Assembly (NCBI GenBank): GCA_019454045.1
Contig: SKCR01038904.1
Location: 1 to 64,000 of the forward strand
Direction: 5' to 3'
DNA length: 64,000 bases
Source: Zanthoxylum bungeanum
Lineage: Eukaryota; Streptophyta; Magnoliopsida; Sapindales; Rutaceae
In this document: one piece after another, positions 43,224-54,953 of the stretch
Position numbering within the stretch: the first letter of the stretch is position 1
How the letters are laid out: each line of letters starts with the position of its first letter
Translations under genes and position numbers: made by a program
The notes under the pieces: model-generated
The model's input: the letters and a program-made list of their open reading frames with translations, nothing else
Databases searched by the model: none
Told to the model about the DNA's origin: nothing

Positions 43224-45147
43224 TGTTGGTTCTCTAATATCAATCCCAAGATCATTTAAGCATAAAACATGTGTGAATACGCAAAGAAGTAGCGGAAATA
43301 CTTACATTGAACGGATTGGATGTAGGTGGAAAGTTCAAAACTTTTGCTCATTTGAAGTGCTCCAAGTTCCTCTTTTGATTTGTATGTTGAGCTCCAAGCT
43401 TGATGTTTGATTCCAAACTCAATGGGAAAGGTTTCCCTATCACCTTTGAATGACCCTTTTATGTGCTAGCACTTGAAAATTTTGCAACAAAACTTCCTTT
43501 GTGTCTTTGTAACTCTCGGCAATGGAGAACCAAGAGAGGGAGAGTGGTTTCGGTTTTGCAAGGGAAAATGAGAGAGTGAAAAATATTAAGTCAAAATGAT
43601 TTCCAAAAAATCAAAACATATACCAAATCCAAGATTTGGTAAAAGTCTTTCACCTTTTCAAAATGGAATGTTTTAGAAGCCATCCCTAAAATACCAAATT
43701 CCATCACCATAAAGGTAAGTAAAGTGACAAGTGATGTGACTTGTGGTGGGCCCCACTTGATTCAAAATCTGATTGGGCCCGCAAACACAATCCGGGCTCG
43801 TGTTCGTTAATTCCGAATTAACGAATTTTCCGTTGATTAAATCAAATTTAATTAAATAATTATGCCTAGCAAAATTACTATTAAAGTCACTTGCGAATTT
43901 ATTCTAAATTAATTCGTTCACCCGAATTAAAATCAAATTTTAATTCTGTTATGAAATCTAATTTCATTTAATATATCGAATATATTATTTAATCGATTAA
44001 TTCCAAATTAATCGCTCTCTCTCTTCTATTTGAATTTTATCCCAGATAAATTCTCGCCGTAATTAATCCTAGATTAATTTTCTCTCTCTCATAATTAATC
44101 CCAGATTAATTCTGTTCAAGTCATACGTCATCGGTGAATCTTTGGGAAGCGACCCATGAGATCCCTGGATATGTTGGCAGTAAATCCGATCGTCGGACTA
44201 TCCAAACACATGCGTACCTGGTACCACGTTCCTACCGATTTACAAGACATGGTTGGCTTCTAGCAAAGCGCCGTGCCTACCCAATTCTCCCGAAATATTC
44301 TTAAAGGAATATATAATCTTTTTCAGACGTAGTATACGTAGTATTGCAATCCAGTATCTGATGTCACATGCAATACTTGAGGCTGGAATAGTATCTGCCC
44401 CGTACGAAGCATATATCAGATCATAAGCAACTAGTCTCTATAATCGAATAATCATGACCTTGTCATATTATCCCGATAGTTGTAACATAATAGAGAACCA
44501 GTTCTATATCCCTGCGTGATCATCATCTCTATATGACTGAAGTGATACTTCCGTCTTGACATCACACCCAATACACTATGATTCTCAATAAACCTAGAAA
44601 AGGCGTACACAGAACCTGTTAAAGTCCCGGACGACCAAAACCAAAGCGTATTGATTGTCGAAAGTATTAGCGATGAAGTCTCAGGTTAAGACCAAATACA
44701 CCTACCCTGATGCGGATTCCCATAGACACAAAGTCATACTTACAATGGGATTCTACGGGGTGTATCCAGAGCGAAACTGTTCCCGTACCATCGGTAAACA
44801 CAACCTCTTATTACACTTGCATAAGTATCCAATACTTAAATATATGAGAACTATGCCGTTATGCTCCCATAACGCACACAAGTGCAATTCTAGTCTATTC
44901 CGCATTATCGATGTCCAGTCTCGATAATACTACAACTAGGGATATTTAATGATAAAACCTTAGTGGATTGATAATGTCTCATATCTTATAATCCGGAACT
45001 TATCATAAGGACTTTTATCATTTATATATTCAAGTAATCTAATTACAAATTGATAAAATAGAAATTTCCATTGTCACATAGTTAATTTGTATAAAAACCA
45101 CAATGTCTTTTACAAATAGTGACGCTATGGGTCATAATTTTCCAACA
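43224..45147 (-). repeat. Copia A 3' LTR of minus element 2 (1,924 bp)
   Basis: TGTTGGTTCTC to TTCCAACA; the PPT complement atctcccactt follows at 45148. It is inserted in the integrase of minus element 1 (flank catac, 43219-43223). Palindrome array at about 43805-44117. Confidence 0.9.
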
Positions 45148-45868
45148 ATCTCCCACTTGGCCTATAGCCAGCTACTCAAGTATCTAACACCTGAACTATG
45201 TACATGTCGCTCAAACTTTTGCTGAGGATTAGCTTTGGCCAGCGGATCTGCAATGTTGTCCTCTGATGCGACCTTCTCGATCTTCACATCACCCCGATGT
45301 ATGATCTCAAGAATCAAATGGAAACGTCGAAGAACATGCTTGGATCATTGATTAGACCGCGATTCCTTAGCCTGTGCTATAGCCCCGTTATTGTCACAGT
45401 ACAATGGAACGGGTTCAGCTGCTGACGGAACTACTCCTAATCTAATTAGGAATTTACAGATCTAAACTGCCTCTTTTGCTGCTTCAGCTGTAGCAATATA
45501 TTCCGCTTCTGTTGTTGAATCGGCAACAGTCTCTTGCTTGGAAGATTTCCAGCTTACTGCTCCGTTGTTCAAACAAAATATGTACCCAGATTGCGATTTA
45601 CAGTCGCTTTATCAGTTTGGAAACTTGCGTCGGTAAACCCAGTTACCTCAAGTTCTCCATCTCCATTGATTAAGAACCCATCCCTAGTTCGTCTAAGATA
45701 CTTAAGGATGTTCTTAACCGCAACCCAGTGACCATCACCTGGATCGGCCTGATAGCGACTACACATGCTCAAAGCATAGGAGACATCAGGTCGCGTACAT
45801 ATCATGGCATACATGATCGATCCGAATACCGAAGCGAACAGGATCTAACCCATGTTGTCTCTATCATC
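45148..45868 (-). pseudogene. pol: Copia A minus element 2: PPT and RNase H
   Basis: The PPT (aagtgggagat on the minus strand) is at 45148-45160. RNase H follows: 45569-45814 reads ICTRPDVSYALSMCSRYQAD, HWVAVKNILKYLRRTRDGFL and GFTDASFQTD. Further toward the PPT the segments for cutting the tRNA and hybrid (SWKSSKQ..., EAEYIAA-like) are recognisable in shifted frames. Interrupted by frameshifts. Confidence 0.82.
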
Positions 45869-46790
45869 TTAAGTTTTAGGACACATGCCCTTAGATAGAG
45901 TGACACCATGTGACACTGGCAACAGTCCCCTCTTAGAATGTTCCATGTTGAATCTCTTCAACACTTTGTCAATGTACATGCTCTGGGAGAGTCCAAGCAC
46001 CTTTCTAGATCTATCATTGTAGATCTTTATTCTTAGAATAAAGGCTGCCTCTCCCAGATCTTTAATGGAGAATTTTAATGAAAGCCAAGCTTTCACCGAT
46101 TGTAGCATGGGAATGTCATTGCCAATAAGCAATACATTATCAATGTAAAGGACAATGAATGTCAGTGCGCTCCCACTAACCTTCTTATATACACAAGGAT
46201 CATCCTCGTTTTGAACGAAATCATATTCTTTTATGATCTCATCAAAATGTTGGTTCCAAGAACACAATGCTTGCTTCAATCCATAAATGGATCGATTTAA
46301 CTTGCAAACCTTATCTGCATGTTTTGGTATGACAAAACCGTCAGCCTATTGCATATAAACATCCTCCAAAAGGTTTTCGTTAAGGAAAACGGTTTTGACG
46401 TCCATTTTCCATATCTCGTAATCGAAATATGCAGTAATAGCAAGCATTATCCGAATGGATTTAATCATGGCAATAGGTGAAAAAGTTTCGTCGTAATCGA
46501 CACCATGTCGTTGATGATACCCTTTCGCTACAAGCCTAGCTTTGTACATTTGTATGTTGCTATCCATGTCGGTCTTCTTCTTGAAGACCCATTTGCAACC
46601 AATAGGCTTTACGCCTTCTGGTGCATCAACCAGTGTCCAAACTTGGTTGGTGTACATGAAATCCATTTCGGATTTCATGGCATCTTTCCATAAACCGAAG
46701 TCGATACCTTGTATCGCTTCCACATACGTAGCTGGTTCGTCTTCCTCAATAAGATTAATATCCATTTGAGGTGAGATCAGAAACCCATAC
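45869..46790 (-). pseudogene. pol: Copia A minus element 2: reverse transcriptase
   Basis: 46346-46765 covers the N-terminal RT: SEMDFMYTNQVWTLVDAPEG, VKPIGCKWVFKKKTD, ARLVAKGYHQRHGVDYDETF, WKMDVKTVFLNENLLEDVYM. A stop near 46345 breaks it. 45869-46279 continues with LCSWNQHFDEIIKEYDF, VLYIDNVLLIGND and FSIKDLGEAAFILRIKI. The catalytic YxDD is YIDN, so the second Asp is lost. The most complete A reverse transcriptase here. Confidence 0.87.
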
Positions 46791-47892
46791 CTCTCAGGTT
46801 GTTTTTTGACTCTCTCTGATCTACGCGGTTCTTGTGTATTCGAAGATTGTGGTACAGTCTCATCCCTGATGAACTGTTCATGTTCCGTTAAGGAATCAGT
46901 GTCAGAAATAGTATCACTCTAATTTTCATCGAGTTCTATTTTCCTCCCATTTACCACTGCATTTAGGAATTCCTTCTCAAGGAAAACCGCATGTAGAGCA
47001 ACAAATACTTTGTTCTCTTGTGGGTTGTAGAAGTAATATCCTTTGGTTTCCCTAGGATAACCTACAAATAGACACTTATCCGATTTGGGTTCAAGTTTGG
47101 TACCAGCCAAACATTTAACGTATGTCTAGCAACCCCAAATCTTCAGGAATGAAAAACCTGGTTTCTTTCCTGGTCATATTTCATACGGAGTCTGTTGAAT
47201 AGACTTTGACAGAACCTTATTCAAAATAAGTATTGTACTGTTCAATGCATATCCCCCGAAGGAAATAGGTAGCTCAGTGCAACTCATCATCGACCTTACC
47301 ATGTCCAACAAAGTTCGGTTTCTCCGTTCGGACACACCGTTTAATTGAGGTGTTCCGAGAGGAGTCCACTGTGAAAGAATACCATACTCTTTCAAGTAAT
47401 CGAGAAACTCATTGCTCAAGTATTCTCCACCACGGTCCGACCGTAATGTTTTAATACTTTTGCCGGTCTTTTTACTTCTACTTCGTGTCGAAAATCTTTG
47501 AATTTCTCAACAATTTCCGACTTGTGTCTCATAAGATACACATAACCATAACGCGATGCATCATCCGTAAAGGTTAAAAAGTATTCATATCCACCTCTAG
47601 CCTGGCTAGACATGGGCCCACATACGTCACTATAAACGAGGGCTAACAGTTCGGTGGCACGTGTACCTTTACCGCTAAAAGGTGTTCTAGGCATTTTGCC
47701 TAATAAATAAGATTCGCAGACGTCATATGAATTTATATCAAATCCGTCCAAGTACCCACTCTTCGAAAGTGTGGATATGCGAGTCTTGTTAATGTGTCCC
47801 AGACAACAATGCCACATATAAGTTTCATTTTTGTTAATTAGTTTAAGCCTTTTGTTTGTTACATTATATGTTTGAGATTGATTTATATTCAA
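46791..47892 (-). pseudogene. pol: Copia A minus element 2: integrase
   Basis: 47416-47892 holds the N-terminal zinc-binding part (MWHCCLGHINKTRISTLSKS, CESYLLGKMP) and the first catalytic Asp (VYSDVCGPMSSQ). 47174-47419 has ILSQWTPLGTPQLNGVSERR with the catalytic Glu. 46919-47110 is the C-terminal FVGYPRETKGYYFYN part. A frameshift at 47416-47419 falls at the second Asp, RTVVENT replacing RSDRGGEY. Confidence 0.86.
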
Positions 47893-48309
47893 ATATAAAG
47901 ACCATTATTCACATCAGCACTGCATATCTCCATATCATTTTTATACATAAAACACCCAGTGTTTCTAAAAACAAAAGTATACCCACATTGGGCTAATAAA
48001 GATACAGATATAATATTCTAGTCAAACTAAGTACATAATAACAGTCTGATAAGTTTAGTACATGCCCAGAGGGCAGTTCCAAAATATAAGTCCCTACACC
48101 CAAAACAGCGACCCTGGTCCCGTTTCCAACTCATATATCAATCTCCCCTGAGGCCAGTCTCCTGCTAATCTGTAGATCATGCACATCAGTACATATATGA
48201 GTACCACAACCAAATCAAAAATCCAATTTTTAAAACTAGAAGTAGACATGTTTATTTCTATAACAAACATATCTGAAGCCGGTGCCTTGCCCGCTTTGAT
48301 TTCCTTCAT
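47893..48309 (-). pseudogene. pol: Copia A minus element 2: protease
   Basis: 48094-48309 reads SFKNWIFDLVVVLIYVL: after FD the frame is shifted, where the intact copy has FDSGCGTH. The downstream protease (SGHVLNLS, NIISVS) is found in another frame. Dead. Confidence 0.8.
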
Positions 48310-49119
48310 GTGCGCCTTGTACTCACGACAGTCACGCTTCTAGTGACCCCATTTTCCACACTGCAGGCATACATCTTGGGATTTGTCCTTTACCTTCCCA
48401 GAAGACTTTGACGATTTGGCCTTGCCATTTTTCTTCTTCTTCTTCTTTACACCTCCAGTAGCCTTCGGCCAAGCCTTGGGAGACTGAGATGTTGAAGCGA
48501 AGTGCGCCTCACACTTTTTTCCCTTCAATAGCTCTTTTTCTGCTTCACGCAGCATTGCCATCAGCTCTCTAAGAGTATGGTCTTGGTTCATCATATTGTA
48601 GTTCATGATGAACCCGCTCAACTGTCAGGAAGAGACTGCAAGATCAAATCTATAGAAGTCTCAGCCTTAAAGGTTATGCCTAGCTGACCCAGCTGTTCAA
48701 TGTCAGCAATCTTCTGTGACACATGGTGCTCGACAGATGTACCCTCTAAATTCGAGAGCGAAAAAGCTTCTTCTGTAATTCATACCTTTGAGATCTAAGG
48801 TTAGATTGATGAAGGTCCTTCAATTTTTCCATCATAGTATAGGAATCCAATCCCTTATTTTGGCGACGAAATTGAGGGGGTCATTGCAGCGAGCATGACA
48901 GACTGAGTAGTTGAGTTGTCATCGCTATGAGTCTTCCAAAGCTCAAGCTCAAGCGGCTGCTCATTTCCGGGCTTAGGCCCGAGAGGGCTCTCTATCGTAT
49001 AGAGCATTCTCTCAGCCCCCAGGACAATCATAAGGTTCATATCCCAGTCAGGAAAGTTCACGCTATTAAAGACATTTTCTGCCCACGATAATGTCTCTAA
49101 CTCCGATCTTTCCAGCCAT
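48310..49119 (-). pseudogene. gag: Copia A minus element 2: Gag
   Basis: The ATG at 49119 (minus) gives MAGKIGVRDIIVGRK, then a frameshift. 48855-49130 continues with NVFNSVNFPDWDMNLMIVLG and PLGPKPGNEQPLELELWKTH. 48340-48621 has GFIMNYNMMNQDHTLRELMA, a Lys-rich stretch and the knuckle VCLQCGKWGH, then TAG for Trp and KRDC. All four CCHC ligands are still there around the stop. Confidence 0.85.
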
Positions 49120-52100
49120 CTTAATTGCAATAGTCAAACTATTCAATTAACGATATTTGGGTACAGTCCAACTGTTACAAGAAAATAATAAAATATTAGT
49201 CCAACTAATAAATACATAAAATGACGAAATAATTTGAAAGCGCGTAATGCCAAGTATTTGAACGAAATTACAAATTCAATACTGGCCTCGCACTATTTTT
49301 CGGCGAGCCTCTACCCTCTGTTAAGTACTTGGGAAACCTAGTTTCCTAGTGGGCTAGGATCCCGTTAAATAACACATAACCTTGACTTTGGCCAACAAGT
49401 TGTATGATATTTAACTAGGTAGATCTCTAAGATCAATTGGATCTTATCCAATTCCTAGATCGGGAAGGTGGACCTCCAAGTCTGAAACATATATACAATA
49501 TATATGCCAATATATCCAATATATTTTCCTAACCTTTTCATCTGAATCAACTAAGCCTTGGCTTTGGCTCAACAAGCTTAATGATTCCAATTAAGCGGGA
49601 CCCATTGACCTTGGAAAACTTCGTAATCCATTTCGATGAACAAGAAGTGACCTTGACTTTGGCCAACAAATCACAACTTTCCCAAGACATGCGATATGGA
49701 ACAAAGCTTTCATGGTTCAAACACATCCGTGATAGACATTAATCTTGACTTTGGCCAACAAACCAATGCCAATCTTGGATCTTGAGAAAGAACCATTTAA
49801 TGGAAGGAAAACGTTTAATATTTGATTAAGGGTTTTTCGCGTAATTGGCAACCAATTAATTATCTTTGATTAGGTCTCATGATACATCCTTAAGCATGCA
49901 TTCTAAAAGCATAATAAGGCGTGATAAATAAAATAATAATGATATGCGGATGGATATCTCACAAATTGTTCCTAGAAAAAATCACTCAATTGTTGAGTTT
50001 CTATAGGTCCAAAGATCAAAACTCAAGCATGAATCATAAGCGAATACAACGACGGAAGTGCGGAATACTTACATCGAGCGGTTGAGAGACGATTTGGGCA
50101 ATAAAACAAACTGAATTCTGCTCACTGCCCACTGCTAATGTGCGTGAACTGCAGCAGTTTGTGCTTCTGTTTTGCGCCATTTTGATCAAGAAAAACGAGC
50201 TCCAAGCTTCATCAAAACGTTCCCGGCTCATGGGTATACTTCCCTTATCACCTTGGCATGATCCCGGAGTGTGCTAGCACTCTTGTTTTGCCACAAAACA
50301 CACTTGCTTCCCTCCATTTCTTTTGTTATTATCGGCAGTTCACTGCCTCACAAAAACCAGAAATGGCGTGAGAGAAAAGAGGAGAAGAAGAGGAGAGAGA
50401 TGAGGGAAAATGGAGAGTCAGTAGTGTATACGGTTTTGGTGGAACTTTATGCATCAAATGCATTTGAATTTCATTTGAAATTCATTTCACACACATTTGG
50501 GTTTAATTCCCAACCACACACATCACTCATCACATCAAGTCAACTCAATCAAGTTGTCAAGTCACATCACTCAAAGTGACAAGTGATTTGACGCTTGATG
50601 CGACTAATGATTTGACGCTCGATTTGACGAGCCACGCTCGAATTCGAAATGCGAATGCGCTCGTAAATAATCTCGGGCTCGGATTCACTAATTCTAAATT
50701 AACGAATTTTCCGTCGCGTCGTAATTAAATGATTACGCCAAGCGAAATCACTATTCCCGTCGCTAACGAATTAATTCTAAATTAATTCGCTCGCCCGAAT
50801 TAAAATCTAATTTTAATTCCGCGTCGAAATCTAATTTCGTTTAATATATCAAATATATTAATTCCTCGATTAATTCCAAATCAATGTTTCTCTCTCTTCA
50901 ATTGATATTTTATCCTAGATAAAGTGTCTCCGAAATTAATCCCAGATTAATTTTCTCTCTCATCATATTAATCCCGGATTAATAAAAGTGCGAGTCATAC
51001 GTCATCGGTGAATCTTTGGGAAGCGACCCATGAGATCCCCGGATATGTTGGCAGTCAAATCGGTCATCGGACTATCCGAACACGTGAGTACCAAGTACTA
51101 CGTTTTACCGATTTACTAGACAAGGTTGGCTTCTAGCAAAGCACCAAGTCTTCCCAATTCTCCGGACATATTCTTATAAGAATATTTAGATCTGTATCAA
51201 GCGTAGTATACGATTATATTGTGCATATCGGCCCAGTATCGGATAGTCACGTGCTAGGCCTGGGGCTGGATAAGTGTCTGCCCCGTACGAAGCACATGTC
51301 GGATGTCTGGTAACTAGTCTCTATAATCGGATATACATGACCTTGTCATAATATCACGATGGCCGCGTAGCACTTAAGAGCACTAATACCGTATCCTGTG
51401 TGACATCATCTCCACTATGACTGGAGTGATACTTCCGTCTTGACATCACATCCAATACACTACGACTCTCTGATAAACCCAGAAGTGGTGTACGCAGAAC
51501 CGGTTAAAGCCTGTACCACCAAGACCAAAGTCTATCGATTATCGTAAGTATTAGCGATGTAAGTCTCAGGTTAAGACTATACACACCTACCTTGATTTCG
51601 GCCTCCCATAGACACATAGTCATAATACCAATGGGATTCCGAAGGGTCTATCCAGAGCGAAGCTGTTTCCCGTACCATCGGTGAAACACGACCTCCTATC
51701 GCACTTGCATAAGTATCCAATACTTATATATATGAGAACTATGCCGTTGTGCCCTCACAACGCACACAAGTGCAATACTAGCCTATTCCGCATTATCGAT
51801 GTCCAGTCTCGATAATACTCCGGCTAGGGATATTTAATGATTAATCCTTCGGGGACTGATACTGTCACATATCATTCTCAGTCCAGGAACTAATCATAGG
51901 GACCTCTCTTCATTTATATATCTATGGTGATCTAATCATAAATGATGAGAGTGCAATTTCCTTGTCACATAGTTAATTTGCTACAACAACACAATGATCT
52001 GTGCAAATAGTGACGCTATGGGTCATTTTGTCCAACATCAATTTCCTCTCCCCGGCTAGCACCATTCTAAATTCTACCCAATTACATAATACAATAAAGA

Positions 52101-52690
52101 AACTTCATTACATTGAGGGGAATTGGTGAGAAGAGAATTACAAAGAGTCAAGAGATAAAGGCTGGACACGCAGGTCCAATTTAATAAATTCTAAATTTAT
52201 TACAACAATTTCCAAAATTGCCTTCACCCATCCAATATCCATCTGATATACATTATTCATACATACATCCATGTATTCACACAAAGCATGTTATTCAATC
52301 AATCTAATCCAATTAATTAATCTTTGAATTAAGTGATCATCCAATGTTCAAACAACGATTTGATTTGCGCGAGTCCAACTCGTTTGAGAATAAGTACTCA
52401 AAGTGCGTATTCTTTAATTATATTGAACTACAATTTTAAATCCAAATGAATTTGTATTCAATACTAATTCTTTATTTAATTCCAAATTAAATAATTACAC
52501 TTTTAATGTGCCTTTATGATTTAAATTCTAAATCTAATCTTAATGGGTCTCAAAGGCCAATTAACATCCAATGTCAATTTAATTTAAAGTCCAATGGGCT
52601 TTTAATTAATTTCATAAGGCATGGGCTTTGGCCAATATGGGTCAAACCCAAATGCCCATTTTCATGCTCAATATTGGCTCAAGAAACCAT
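49120..52690 (-). mobile_element. Copia A minus element 2: leader, split by a solo LTR
   Basis: The leader pieces are 49120-49990 and 52043-52690. The first has four complements of GTTGGCCAAAGTCAAG (about 49379, 49555, 49651 and 49742). The second is rich in TGGGCY complements and ends with a degraded PBS (ggctcaagaaaccatt, about 52675-52690). The piece 49991-52037 is a foreign solo LTR. No coding sequence. Confidence 0.83.
49991..52037 (-). repeat. Copia A solo LTR (2,047 bp) with TSD tcaat
   Basis: TGTTGAGTTTC to GTCCAACA, with perfect 5-bp TSD tcaat at 49986-49990 and 52038-52042. It has no PBS or PPT and interrupts the leader of minus element 2 cleanly. The closest relative is the LTR at 597-2638. 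Palindrome array at about 50690-50990. Confidence 0.95.
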
Positions 52691-54695
52691 TGTTGGAATT
52701 CTCTAAGCTTCCAAAGATCATTTCAAGCATGAAATATAAGTGCGAATACAACGAGGGAGTTGCGGAATACTCACATAGATCGGTTGAGCGACGCGGCAAT
52801 GAACAAAAAATGATTTTCTGCCTCTGTCATGGTCACGGCAGTGACTGTTTTTCAGCTCACTGTTTTCGGCCATTGTTGCTCCTTGAACAAGCTCCAAGCT
52901 TCGTCAAACGATTACAAGCTCATGGGTGGACTTCCCTATCACCTTCGCATGTCTCTCAGAGTGCTAGCTCTCTTGATTTTTGCCATAAAAATCAAACAAT
53001 TTGCTTCCATTTTCTTCAATGACTCTCGGCAGTGGGCTGCCAAAACCAGAAGAAAATGCCCCTCCATGGGCGTGAGAGAGGAGAAGAATTGGAGGAGAGA
53101 GAGAGATATAATATGTAATTGGTTTTTGGTAATTGATTTTCCAAATCATATACCAAAATTTTGGCTTTAAAAAGTCAAACAATAAAAGCCATAAATGCCA
53201 ACCACTACATCAATCAATCAATTATCACATCACTCAAAGTGACATGATTTGACGCTTGATGTGACTAGAGATTTGACATGCGTGCCGCATTCGAATTCGA
53301 AATGCGAATGCGCTCGCAAACAATCCCGGGCTCGGGTTCACTAATTCTAAATTAACGAATTTTCCGTTGCGACGTAATTAAATGATTATGCCTAGCGAAA
53401 TCACTATTCACATCGCTAACGAATTAATTCTAAATTAATTCGCACTCCCGAATTAAAATCTAATTTCAATTCCGCATCGAAATCTAATTTCGTTTAATAT
53501 ATCGAATATATTAATTTAATCGATTAATTCCAAATTAATCGTTATCTCTCTTTAAATGATATTTTATCCCAGATAAAATATCTCTGCAATTAATCCCAGA
53601 TTAATTTTCTCTCTCTTCTAATTAATCCCAGATTAATAAAGTGCGAGTCATACGTCATCGGTGAAACTTTGGGAAGCGACCCATGAGATCTCGGGATATG
53701 TTGGCAGTAAATTCGGTCGTCGAACTATCCGAACACGTAAGTACCTAGTACTACGTTTATACCGATTTACAAGACAAGGTTGGCTTCTAGTAAAGCGCTA
53801 TGCCTACCTAATTCTCCAGAAACATGCTTACAGGAATAAGCAATTTATATCAGGCGTAGTATACGGAGTATTGCGTATTTCGATCCAGTATCGGATGATC
53901 ACGTGCTAGGCTGGGGCTGGGGGCTGGTTGTGTCTGCCCCGTACGAAGCACATGTCAGATGTCTGGTAACTAGTCTCTATAATCGGATCAACATGACCTT
54001 GTCATTTTATCCCGATGACTGCAGTACATAAGAGTACTAGTACCGTATCCTATGTGACATCATCTCCACTATGACTGGAGTGATACTTCCATCTTGACAT
54101 CACACCCAACACACTACGATTCTCGATATACCCAGAAGAGGCGTACACAAAAACCGGTTAAAGCCCTGGACGACCAAAACCAAAGTATATTGATTGTCGC
54201 AAGTATTAGCGGTGCAAGTCTCAGGTTAAAACCAAATACACCTACCCTGATTTCGGACTTCCATAGACACATAGTCATACTACCAATGGAATTTCGAGGA
54301 GGTCTATCCAGAGCGAAGCTATTTCCCGTACCATCGGTAAAAACACAACCTCCTATTACACTTGCATGAGTATCATATATCCAAATATATGAGAACTATG
54401 TCGTTATACCCTCACAACGCGCACATGTGTAATACTAGTATTTTACGTATTTATCGATGTCCTATCTCGATAATACTCTGACTAGGGATATTTAATGATT
54501 TATCCTTCGTGGTCTGATACTGTCTCATATCATTCTCAATCCAGGAACAAATCATTAAGACCTCCTATCATTTATATATCTTGGTGATCTAATCACAAAT
54601 GATAAGAGTGCAATCTCCTTTGTCACATAGTTAATTTGTACAACAACATCATTATCTATACAAATAGTGACGCTATGGGTCATAACTGTCCAACA
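52691..54695 (-). repeat. Copia A LTR shared by two internal regions (2,005 bp)
   Basis: TGTTGGAATTC to GTCCAACA. On its left is the PBS of minus element 2, making it that element's 5' LTR; on its right is a PPT complement (atctcccactt), making it the 3' LTR of a further minus internal region. Palindrome array at about 53341-53640. Confidence 0.9.
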
Positions 54696-54953
54696 ATCTC
54701 CCACTTGGCCTATAGCCAGTCACTCGAGTGTCTCACACCCGAACTATGTACGGTTGGCTCAAATTGCTGAGAAAAGGTTTTCGTCAGCGGATTTACATGA
54801 TTATCATCTGATGCGATTTATTCGATCATCACATCGCCACGATGTATGATCCGAACGAATCAGATGAATATCAAAGTATATATCTGGATCGTTGATGAGA
54901 CCATTAATTCTTTAGCTTGTGTTGAAGCCTAGATCAGCGGCTAATAGAACTAT
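54696..54953 (-). pseudogene. pol: Copia A minus element 3: 3' end of RNase H and PPT
   Basis: 258 bp matching, in reverse, the 3' end of the element at 62624-62878 (tcgtggcgatgtgatgatcg, ctgacgaaaaccttttctca, gtgactggctataggccaag, then PPT). It is cut at 54953 (gaactat) by the plus-strand element. Confidence 0.85.

Noticed and set aside
50271..50579. 102-codon plus-strand frame
   Set aside because: Lies in the solo A LTR; not open in the other LTR copies and without a recognisable domain.
53661..53909. Frames in A LTRs reading GYVGSKFGRRTIRTR (also 20547-20738, 55797-55982)
   Set aside because: Again LTR sequence; the frame is not kept by selection, with stops and indels in other copies.
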